From Erythrobacter insulae (GTDB taxonomy: Bacteria; Pseudomonadota; Alphaproteobacteria; Sphingomonadales; Sphingomonadaceae), in NCBI RefSeq assembly GCF_007004095.1, contig NZ_VHJK01000001.1, forward strand, positions 372,001-436,000: 64,000 nt of DNA, read 5' to 3'. A program made the position numbers and the translations under genes. The stretch's first letter is position 1; each line of letters starts with the position of its first letter. Below the pieces are notes generated by a model. It did not search any database and had not been told where the DNA came from. It saw only the letters and a program-made list of their open reading frames with translations. Below are positions 43,778 to 52,077 of the stretch, one piece after another.

Positions 43778-46700
43778 ATGAAAAAGCTTACCTCAGCTTC
43801 TGCGGCAGGTCGCGCACGCTTTTATGCGGGTGCCGGTCTTGCTGCCATGTCGCTGGTAGCGGTCGCTTCGCCGGCAGCTGCCCAAGACCAAGACGATGAC
43901 GGCGCCGCCGTTGTTGACGTAGCCGACAATTCAACTGCAGACGCTGGCCAGTCCATCGTTGTTACCGGTTCGCGTATTCGCAACCCTAACGTTGAAAACC
44001 TCGAGCCAACCCAGTTCGTTGATGACACATACATTCAACAACGTAACTTCATTAACGCTGCAGACGCTCTGAACGATCTCCCGATCGTTCGCGGCTCGGT
44101 CACGCCAGATGGCAACCAGGGCTCCAGCGGCGTTGGCGTTAACTTCATCAACATCTTCGGCCTCGGCTCGCAGCGTTCGTTGACACTTCTCAACGGTCGC
44201 CGTGTTGTTTCGTCGAACTCGCCAGCAAACGCTGGTCTCGCCAACCCAGGCGTACAGGTTGACGTTAACATCATCCCGACCGCTCTGATTGAGCGTATCG
44301 ACGTTGTGTCGATCGGTGGTGCTCCTGTTTACGGTTCGGACGCTATTGCCGGTACTGTCAACTACATCCTGAAAGACGACTTTGAAGGTCTCGAGCTTGG
44401 CGCAACTTCGGGTATCACCGAAGAAGGCGACTCGTTCCGCTTCCAGTTCACCGGTACTTTCGGCACCAACTTCGCTGACGGTCGCGGTAACATCACTGTA
44501 AGCAGCTTCTACTCGCAGCAAGAAGGCCTCCTGAACAACCAGCGCGAATTCCTGCGCGCCGGTATCGCAAACTGCTCGAACGAAACACTCGCTGATGGCG
44601 TTACACCGGCATTCGACCGTTCGCTGTACATCAACCCGAACATCGCACCTGATGCTGGCGCCGGTGACGGCAACCCAGGTTTCGTGCTCTGCCCGGCCTT
44701 CAACGTTGCCAACCTCAACCAGAACGGCGTTGTCGATCTGGCTGGCGGTTTCACATCGTATTTCAGTGAAGCGGCACGTGCGAACAACTTCACGTTCAAC
44801 CCAGATGGCACGCTTCGTCCGTACCAGCCGGGCATCCAGAACCGTTCGATCTTCGAACTTGGCGGCGACAGCTTCCAGTTCCCTGATTTCGAACAGGTTA
44901 CTTCGGATCTCGAACGTTTCAGCACTCAGGTCTACGCGAACTACGATCTGACAGACAACGCCACACTGTTCTTCGAAGGCATGTACTTTGAATCAGTGGG
45001 TACGAACCTTGTTGAGCAACCAGGCTTCAACTCGACGTTCCTTGGTGGTCGTCTTGGTGCGGTTACATTCCGTCTCGACAACCCACTGCTGACCGATCAA
45101 GCGCGTTCGGTTCTGGCTCGCACCGGTCAGGACACTTTCCGTCTTGAGCGTGTGAACCTTGACCTTGCCAACACATCGACCAGCACAGAAAACCAACTGA
45201 TGCGTTTTGTCGGCGGTGTCCGCGGTGAATTCGATGCTCTGGGCGATCTGCCTTGGAACTACGAAGTCAGCCTGAACTACGGCCGTTCGAAAATTGTTGA
45301 CCTTCGTCAGGACATCAATCTTCAGAACTACGTAAACTCGCTGAATGAGTGCCGTACGGACCTCACCTTCAACGCTTTCGCTAGCTCGGGTCTCGACCCG
45401 ATCGCTGACGCAGCCTGTGTTCCTGTTAGCCTGTTCGGCGCAAACACAGCTTCTGCTGAATCGATTGATTACATCACCTTCCAAAACCGCAACGTTTCGA
45501 CCCTTGAACAGTACGTCTTCAACGCCAACGTCGGCGGCGACCTGTTCAAACTCTTCGACAACTCGGTATCGTTCAACGTCGGTTACGAATTCCGCCGTGA
45601 AGAAGGCTTCTTTGACGCTTCGGAAGAAGCTGAACTGGGCCGTGGTATCGACGCTGCTGTTGCAGACGTAGGTGGTGCGTTTGAAGTTAACGAAGTGTTC
45701 GGCGAAGTCTTTGTACCGGTGATTACACCTTCGAACGACTTCTTCATTAACCGTCTCGATGTGTTCGGTCGTGGTCGCTATGTCGACAACTCGATCAACG
45801 GCGGCTTCTTCGCATGGAGCGCCGGTGGCGCATTCGGCATCGTTGAAGACGTTACGTTCCGCGGTAACTACACCAAGTCGTTCCGTGCACCAGCAATTGC
45901 CGAGCTCTTCGCTCCGCAAATCGCTACTCGTGGCTTCATCGGTGACTTCTGTGCGCCGGGTAACCGCAATGCGGGCGCCGTTCCTGAAACACGTAACCGT
46001 AACTGCACGGCCTTCCTCGGCGCGTTCCCGAACGCAACTCCGTTGATCGCTCAAAACGTTTCGGTTCCGATCCTGACAGGTGGTAACCCATCACTTCGTA
46101 ACGAAGTCGCGGACAGCTTTACCTTTGGTGTAGTGATTGAACCACGTTGGATCCCCAACCTGGCCATCACTGTCGATTACATCGACATTGAAATCGCTGA
46201 CCCGATCGTGAACCTGACAGCCGGTGCTATTGCTGGCGCTTGCTTCGACAACGAAAACTTCGACGTCAACGATCCTGCCAACGGCAACCAGTTCTGCTCA
46301 CTTATCCGTCGCGACGCCGATGGCCAGGTGGTCAACGATCCTGTTAACCCAGGTGTGACAACTGGTACCGTTAACGGTGCTCTGATTGAGTATTCCGGTA
46401 TCGAAAGCACGATGAACTATCGTACCAGCCTCGACGGCATCAGCTTCCCTGGTGATCTGTCGATCCGCGGGTCGATGACTTACGTTCGTGAGCGTATCAC
46501 CTCCTCAACCGGTGTTAACGTTCAGCGTTCAGATGCAACCGTTGGTGACCCTGAGTTCCGTGCACAGCTCGGCGCTCAATACACCGTAGACAATTACGGT
46601 ATCGGTACCGTGGTTAACTACACTGGTGAGCAGCTGGCATCGCGGTTTAACCGCGGCGATAGCCCGAACGACACTCGTGAGTTCGACCAGTACGATGACT

Positions 46701-46876
46701 TCGTAACCGTTGACATGAACGTCTTCTTCCAAACCGAAGATGACTTCCGTTTCAACTTCAACGTAACCAACCTGCTCAACCGTCAGGGCCAAGAATATTT
46801 CGGTATTCTGATCCCGGCCGTGATCAACGACGCATTCGGTCGTCGCTTCACCGTGAACGTCACCAAGGCGTTCTAA
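43778..46876 (+). CDS. TonB-dependent outer-membrane receptor
   Basis: TonB-dependent receptors import large or scarce substrates across the outer membrane. The 1032-residue protein has a signal peptide ending ASPAAAQ, then the TonB-box-like stretch QSIVVTGSRIR. The plug domain follows (NAADALNDLPIVRG, GLGSQRSLTLLNGRRVV, IERIDVVSIGGAPVYGSDAIAGTVNYIL), then a long 22-strand barrel ending in an aromatic (VNVTKAF). The ligand cannot be read. Codon use (many GTT, CGT, AAC) differs from neighbours, suggesting strong expression. It is monocistronic with its own terminator. Confidence 0.93.
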   Translation: MKKLTSASAAGRARFYAGAGLAAMSLVAVASPAAAQDQDDDGAAVVDVADNSTADAGQSIVVTGSRIRNPNVENLEPTQFVDDTYIQQRNFINAADALNDLPIVRGSVTPDGNQGSSGVGVNFINIFGLGSQRSLTLLNGRRVVSSNSPANAGLANPGVQVDVNIIPTALIERIDVVSIGGAPVYGSDAIAGTVNYILKDDFEGLELGATSGITEEGDSFRFQFTGTFGTNFADGRGNITVSSFYSQQEGLLNNQREFLRAGIANCSNETLADGVTPAFDRSLYINPNIAPDAGAGDGNPGFVLCPAFNVANLNQNGVVDLAGGFTSYFSEAARANNFTFNPDGTLRPYQPGIQNRSIFELGGDSFQFPDFEQVTSDLERFSTQVYANYDLTDNATLFFEGMYFESVGTNLVEQPGFNSTFLGGRLGAVTFRLDNPLLTDQARSVLARTGQDTFRLERVNLDLANTSTSTENQLMRFVGGVRGEFDALGDLPWNYEVSLNYGRSKIVDLRQDINLQNYVNSLNECRTDLTFNAFASSGLDPIADAACVPVSLFGANTASAESIDYITFQNRNVSTLEQYVFNANVGGDLFKLFDNSVSFNVGYEFRREEGFFDASEEAELGRGIDAAVADVGGAFEVNEVFGEVFVPVITPSNDFFINRLDVFGRGRYVDNSINGGFFAWSAGGAFGIVEDVTFRGNYTKSFRAPAIAELFAPQIATRGFIGDFCAPGNRNAGAVPETRNRNCTAFLGAFPNATPLIAQNVSVPILTGGNPSLRNEVADSFTFGVVIEPRWIPNLAITVDYIDIEIADPIVNLTAGAIAGACFDNENFDVNDPANGNQFCSLIRRDADGQVVNDPVNPGVTTGTVNGALIEYSGIESTMNYRTSLDGISFPGDLSIRGSMTYVRERITSSTGVNVQRSDATVGDPEFRAQLGAQYTVDNYGIGTVVNYTGEQLASRFNRGDSPNDTREFDQYDDFVTVDMNVFFQTEDDFRFNFNVTNLLNRQGQEYFGILIPAVINDAFGRRFTVNVTKAF

Positions 46877-46904
46877 TCGAAGCAGGTTTTACCTGAACAA
46901 AAAG

Positions 46905-46933
46905 AAGGGCCCCGGGAAACCGGGGCCCTTTTT
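46905..46933. terminator. Strong terminator after the TonB-dependent receptor, probably shared with clpB
   Basis: AAGGGCCCCGG (46905-46915) pairs with CCGGGGCCCTT (46920-46930) on a GAAA tetraloop, followed by TTT. On the minus strand the stem is followed by CTTTTTG, so it can also end the convergent clpB transcript. Confidence 0.9.
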
Positions 46934-47020
46934 CGTTTCAGGTCCAAATTATTTGAAGGCTCCGAAAGGCGGCACAATATGCATCCGCCTTTCCGCAAGC
47001 CCCGATGGTTCTTATTAGTT

Positions 47021-49597
47021 TTAGGCAGGTGTCATTTTGAGCTCGCCGTCGCCCTCATCGACTTTCAAGGTCATGCCATCGGTCACAGTGCCTTCAAGCA
47101 ACATTTCCGCCAGCGGATCCTGCAAGTAACGCTGCACAGCGCGTTTCAGGGGGCGCGCGCCGTATACCGGATCATACCCCACCCTACCGAGCCAGCGCAG
47201 CCCCGCCTCGGTCAGATCAATCGTGATCTTCCGGTCATCCAGCAATTTCTGCACCCGTTTCACCTGAATCGCGACGATTGGTGCCATGTGCTCCATCGCC
47301 AAGCGGTGGAACAGGATGATTTCATCCAGCCGGTTCAGGAATTCGGGGCGGAAATGGCCGCGCACAACATCCATCACCTGATCCTCGACCTCGGTCACCT
47401 TTTGATCGTCCGCCAGATTCGACAGGAACTGGCTTCCCAAATTCGATGTAAGAATGATCAGAGTGTTGGAAAAATCGACTACGCGGCCCTGCCCGTCGGT
47501 CAGACGGCCATCGTCAAGCACCTGAAGCAGCACGTTGAAGACATCGCTATGCGCTTTCTCCACCTCATCAAACAGCACCACCTGATACGGGCGTCTGCGC
47601 ACGCTTTCCGTCAGCACGCCGCCTTCATCATATCCAACATAACCGGGAGGCGCTCCGATCAGCCGGGCGACGGAGTGTTTCTCCATAAATTCGCTCATAT
47701 CGATCCGCACCATGGCGCTGTCATCATCGAACAGAAAACCCGCCAACGCCTTTGTCAGCTCGGTCTTGCCGACACCGGTCGGGCCGAGAAACAGAAAACT
47801 GCCGAGCGGGCGGCCAGGATCTTGCAACCCGGCGCGCGCGCGGCGCACGGCTTTTGAAACTGCGGCGATGGCATCGCTTTGCCCGATTACCCGCTTGCCA
47901 AGGATATTCTCCATATCCAGCAGCTTCTCGCGTTCGCCTTCCATCATCCGTTCCATAGGGATGCCAGTCCAGCGCGCGACAACGCCTGCGATATCTTCCT
48001 CTGTCACTTCTTCGCGCAGCAACGCGTCATCGGTCAGATCTTCTGCGGCTTCCAATCGCTTTTCCAGGTCAGGGATCGTGCCATATGAAAGTTCGCCTGC
48101 CTTCGCGAGATCGCCCGTCCGCTGCGCTTGCTCCAGTTCAAGCCGCGCCGCGTCCAACTGCTCCTTGATCTTGCCCTCGGCTTCGATCTTGTCGCGTTCA
48201 TTCTGCCAGCGGGTCGTGAGCTCAGACGAATCTTGTTCAAGATTAGCGAGCTCATCCCGCAGCGCCTTGAGCCGGTCACGCGATCCGGCATCGTCTTCTT
48301 TTTCGAGTGCAGATTCCTCGATCTTGAGCTGGATAATCCGGCGGTCAAGCTCGTCAATTTCCTCGGGCTTGGATTCGACTTCCATCCGGATGCGCGAGGC
48401 GGCTTCGTCCATCAGATCGATGGCTTTGTCCGGCAGAAAACGGTTCTGGATATAACGATCAGACAGCCGTGCAGCGGCAACAATGCTGCCGTCGGTGATC
48501 CGCACACCGTGGTGCAGCTCGTATTTGTCCTTGATCCCGCGCAGGATCGAAATCGTGTCTTCAACGCTCGGCTCTTCAATGTAGACCGGTTGAAACCGCC
48601 GTTGAAGCGCAGGGTCTTTCTCGACATACTTCTGATATTCATCGAGCGTGGTTGCGCCAATACAGTGCAGCTCTCCCCGTGACAGCGCGGGCTTCAGCAG
48701 GTTGGAGGCATCCATCGAGCCTTCGCTTGCGCCTGCTCCGATCAACGTGTGCATCTCGTCAATGAACAAAATGATCTGACCGTCTGCATTCTTCACTTCG
48801 TCCAGCACCGATTTTAGGCGCTCTTCAAACTCGCCGCGATACTTCGCGCCGGCAATCAAAGAGCCCATGTCGAGGCTCATCAAAGTGCGCCCTTTCAGAC
48901 TGTCTGGAACATCACCATTGGCAATGCGCAGCGCCAGCCCTTCGGCGATGGCGGTTTTACCGGTGCCCGGCTCGCCAATCAGCGCGGGGTTATTCTTGGT
49001 CCGGCGGGCAAGGATCTGGATCGTCCGGCGGATTTCCTCATCCCGGCCAATAACCGGATCAAGTTTACCATCGCGCGCGGCCTGTGTGAGATCGCGGGCA
49101 AATTTTTCCATCGCATCATACGTGCTTTCGGCGTTGGCACTATCGGCCTTTTTACCGCCGCGCAGATCCTCGATCGCCGCATTCAGGCTTTGCGGGGTGA
49201 CACTCGCCGCTTTCATCGCCTCGCCCGCCGCGCCCGGCGCCAGCGCAAGTGCGGTTAGCACGCGTTCGACGGTCACATAACTGTCGCCTGCTTTATCCGC
49301 GAGTTGCTCTGCAGAATCGAGCGCGCGCACCGCGTCATTATCCAGCCCCGGCGTTTGCTGCGCACCGCCGCCAGTAACCGCAGGGATCTTTGACAGCCCC
49401 GCATCGACTGCGCTGACAGCCAAGGTCGCCTCGCCGCCGGCACGCTGGATCAATCCGGCCGCCATGCCTTCTTCGTCTTCAAGCAACGCTTTCAGCAAAT
49501 GCAGCGGTGTAATGCGCTGATGGTTCATTCGGATCGCGACGGTTTGTGCGCTTTGCAAAAAGCCTTTGGCGCGGTCGGTAAATTTCTCAAGATTCAT
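47021..49597 (-). CDS. clpB: Disaggregating chaperone ClpB
   Basis: ClpB is a hexameric AAA+ machine that rescues aggregated proteins with DnaK. The 858-residue protein starts [18 protein letters not shown] and has the N-domain. NBD1 carries Walker [15 protein letters not shown] and [12 protein letters not shown], and the long coiled-coil middle domain (about residues 410-520, rich in E, K and R) separates ClpB from ClpA. NBD2 carries [14 protein letters not shown] and [12 protein letters not shown]. The start at 49597 is set by the family N-terminus. It is divergent from the acylase gene, with 185 bases between. Confidence 0.96.
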   Translation of the reverse strand: MNLEKFTDRAKGFLQSAQTVAIRMNHQRITPLHLLKALLEDEEGMAAGLIQRAGGEATLAVSAVDAGLSKIPAVTGGGAQQTPGLDNDAVRALDSAEQLADKAGDSYVTVERVLTALALAPGAAGEAMKAASVTPQSLNAAIEDLRGGKKADSANAESTYDAMEKFARDLTQAARDGKLDPVIGRDEEIRRTIQILARRTKNNPALIGEPGTGKTAIAEGLALRIANGDVPDSLKGRTLMSLDMGSLIAGAKYRGEFEERLKSVLDEVKNADGQIILFIDEMHTLIGAGASEGSMDASNLLKPALSRGELHCIGATTLDEYQKYVEKDPALQRRFQPVYIEEPSVEDTISILRGIKDKYELHHGVRITDGSIVAAARLSDRYIQNRFLPDKAIDLMDEAASRIRMEVESKPEEIDELDRRIIQLKIEESALEKEDDAGSRDRLKALRDELANLEQDSSELTTRWQNERDKIEAEGKIKEQLDAARLELEQAQRTGDLAKAGELSYGTIPDLEKRLEAAEDLTDDALLREEVTEEDIAGVVARWTGIPMERMMEGEREKLLDMENILGKRVIGQSDAIAAVSKAVRRARAGLQDPGRPLGSFLFLGPTGVGKTELTKALAGFLFDDDSAMVRIDMSEFMEKHSVARLIGAPPGYVGYDEGGVLTESVRRRPYQVVLFDEVEKAHSDVFNVLLQVLDDGRLTDGQGRVVDFSNTLIILTSNLGSQFLSNLADDQKVTEVEDQVMDVVRGHFRPEFLNRLDEIILFHRLAMEHMAPIVAIQVKRVQKLLDDRKITIDLTEAGLRWLGRVGYDPVYGARPLKRAVQRYLQDPLAEMLLEGTVTDGMTLKVDEGDGELKMTPA

Positions 49598-49782
49598 GGG
49601 GCCTGATCCCTTCGTCTGCATGCATTTTGATCGCGCGATATCATGCGCAAGGTGTGTTACCTGAATAGGTGGGTGGGAATTGTGAGCTTTGCAAGTGCCG
49701 GGGTTCTTCCGCCCTCGCGCTTGACCTGCCCAACCGCGCAGGCGATGATCGCGGTAACGAGAGACCGGGAGAATACACATAC

Positions 49783-52005
49783 ATGGCTTGGGTTAAACGC
49801 AGCGCTTTCACGCTGATCGTTCTGTTGATCATCGCATTCGTCATTCTGGCCACGTGGGAACCGATTGCGGCGGGCAGCAGCGATGCGCCGGCAGATCGGA
49901 CCTATTCTGCGGAAATCATCCGCGATGAATTCGGAGTGCCGAAGATCTACGGAAAGACCGATGCCGATGTCGCGTTTGGTGTGGCAATTGCTCAGGCAGA
50001 GGATGATTTCTTCACCCTGCAAGATGTCGTCGCGATGAGCCGCGGGCGGTATGGCGCGATTGCGGGGGAAGAAGGCGCGACGTTTGATTATGTCTACCAT
50101 CTGCTGGATGCGCGCGGCACCGCGAGCCGGGAATACCCGAAACTTCCCGAAGACAGCCGCGCTTTGTTTGAAGCCTTCGCCAGCGGCCTTAACCAATATG
50201 CCGAAGATCACCCAGATGAAGTGAAATTGAGCAATCTGTTTCCGGTCAACGGGGAAGATGTCGCGGCGGGATTTGTCCTGCGCCAGCCGTTTTTCTATGG
50301 CCTCGCGAATGTCGTGGGGCCGCTGGTCGAAGGCGGCGATCTGCGCCGTGAATTTGGACCGGATATTCCTGGATTTCCCAGAGAGGGATCGGAACCAGCG
50401 AAAGAGGCCGGTACCGAAAGCATGGCGAAAACCGGCATTCATCCGCTGCCTTGGGGAGAGGACGCCGCGCTGCTGGGTTCAAACGCATGGGCGGTTTCGC
50501 CAGAGAAATCGGGCGGCCCGACCACGTTGATCTCTAACTCGCATCAGCCGCTGCGCGGCGGTGTTGCCTGGTACGAATTGACCGTAGAAAGTGAGGAAGG
50601 CTGGCATTTTACCGGTGCGAACTTCCCCGGATCGCCTTTTCCGTTCCTTGGTCATAACCGTCATCTGGGCTGGACCAACACCGTGAACCGCCCCGACATG
50701 GTGGATATCTACAAGCTGGAAATGAACGATGCGGGCGACCAGTATCGGCTCGACGGGGAATGGCGCGATCTGGAGACGAAGACGGTGTTCCTGCCGGTTC
50801 GCATGGGGCCGGTTGTGCTACCGATACCTCGCAAAGTGCATCGCAGCGTTCACGGACCCGTGATCGAGAATGACAATGGCTTCTTCGCGGTGCGTTACGG
50901 CGGTATGGAAAGCGTCGAGCAGCTAGATGCCTATTACCGGATCAACAAGGCAACCAATTTCGAAGAATGGCAGACGCAGATGGCCCGCATGGCGATCCCG
51001 TCGACCAACTTCATCTACGCCGATGAAACGGGCAACATCGCCTATGTCTATAACGCGGCGATCCCTGACCGGCCCGAAGATGTGAAGGCCGACTGGCGCA
51101 ACGTGCTGGATGGCACTCGCTCGGACCTGATCTGGGAAGGCGCAGTCGATTATGCTGAGCTGCCCAAGGTCATCAATCCGGCCTCAGGCTGGCTCTATAA
51201 TGCCAACAATGAGCCATTCACTGCGGCAGGAGCAGCAGACGATATTGCCCGTGACAGCGTTTCGCCGATCCTTGGTGTCGAAGAAAAACAGACCAATCGG
51301 TCACGCCGCGCTTACAAGCTTTTGTCCGAATCCAGCCTGCTTGACCGCGCTAATCTGGAGCGGATCAAATATGACACCTCCTATGAGCGCGAAGGCTATG
51401 TTGCTGATTTGTGGGACGAGATTGAAGCGATGGATAGCTTCTTTACTACAGAGCCTGCGGGAACCGGGGAAGCGGCCGAGCTTCTCAAGAATTGGGATTT
51501 TACCGCTGACGGCAAAGGCCGCGCAGACGCTCTTGCCTTGCTGATGATCCGCGATTTCATGTCGGCGGAGTATCAGAACAAGAGCGAAATGCCCGATGTA
51601 CGCGAGATGCTGCACAAGGCGGTCGAGCATCTGACGGAGCATTTCGGCCGGATTGACCCGCCAATGAGCGACCTGCTGCGTTTGCGCCAAGGTGAGGTCG
51701 ATCTGCCGCTGGATGGCGGATCAGACACTTTGCGCGCTTCGACCACATGGGAAGTGCACGAAGACGGGCGGCTCAGCCTCGTTCACGGTGACAGCTTTAT
51801 CCAGTGGGTTGAATGGAACGAGGGCGAGCGCGTCTTCTCACGCTCGATCCAGCCCTTCGGTTCAGCGATCACTCGGCCCGAAAGCCCGCATCACACCGAT
51901 CAAATGCAGCTGTTCGTCGATCATAAATTGAAGCCCGTCTATTTTTGGCGCGAAGATGTTTTGGCGAACGCCAAACGGCGATACACCGTAACCAATTCCA
52001 ATTGA
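49783..52005 (+). CDS. Penicillin acylase family Ntn-hydrolase (possible AHL acylase)
   Basis: These enzymes cut amide bonds of penicillins, acyl-homoserine lactones or related acyl amides after self-cleavage into two chains. The 740-residue protein has an N-terminal membrane/signal segment (FTLIVLLIIAFVILATW) and the alpha-chain part RDEFGVPKIYGKTDADVAFG. The nucleophile serine sits at the cleavage point in ALLGSNAWAVSPEKSG (Ser233), followed by SNSHQPL, GSPFPFLGHNRHLGWTNT and the beta-chain oxyanion region IYADETGNIAYVYN. A GGGAGAA ribosome site supports ATG 49783. Whether it acts on AHLs is not shown by the sequence. Confidence 0.9.
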   Translation: MAWVKRSAFTLIVLLIIAFVILATWEPIAAGSSDAPADRTYSAEIIRDEFGVPKIYGKTDADVAFGVAIAQAEDDFFTLQDVVAMSRGRYGAIAGEEGATFDYVYHLLDARGTASREYPKLPEDSRALFEAFASGLNQYAEDHPDEVKLSNLFPVNGEDVAAGFVLRQPFFYGLANVVGPLVEGGDLRREFGPDIPGFPREGSEPAKEAGTESMAKTGIHPLPWGEDAALLGSNAWAVSPEKSGGPTTLISNSHQPLRGGVAWYELTVESEEGWHFTGANFPGSPFPFLGHNRHLGWTNTVNRPDMVDIYKLEMNDAGDQYRLDGEWRDLETKTVFLPVRMGPVVLPIPRKVHRSVHGPVIENDNGFFAVRYGGMESVEQLDAYYRINKATNFEEWQTQMARMAIPSTNFIYADETGNIAYVYNAAIPDRPEDVKADWRNVLDGTRSDLIWEGAVDYAELPKVINPASGWLYNANNEPFTAAGAADDIARDSVSPILGVEEKQTNRSRRAYKLLSESSLLDRANLERIKYDTSYEREGYVADLWDEIEAMDSFFTTEPAGTGEAAELLKNWDFTADGKGRADALALLMIRDFMSAEYQNKSEMPDVREMLHKAVEHLTEHFGRIDPPMSDLLRLRQGEVDLPLDGGSDTLRASTTWEVHEDGRLSLVHGDSFIQWVEWNEGERVFSRSIQPFGSAITRPESPHHTDQMQLFVDHKLKPVYFWREDVLANAKRRYTVTNSN

Positions 52006-52077
52006 TCCATTGTTGAAAATCGTCGGTTTGCGCACCACATAGCAAGCTATTGAAATTCCTAAGGGGAGAATACTCTA

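Noticed and set aside
44993..46054. Long open frame (353 codons) on the minus strand inside the TonB-dependent receptor gene
   Set aside because: It is antisense to a well-supported gene with strong codon bias, has no family motifs, and the bias of the receptor gene removes stop codons from the other strand.
49598..49782. Heat-shock (sigma-32) promoter before clpB
   Set aside because: CCTTGCGC occurs on the minus strand as a possible -35, but I could not find a matching -10 at the right distance.
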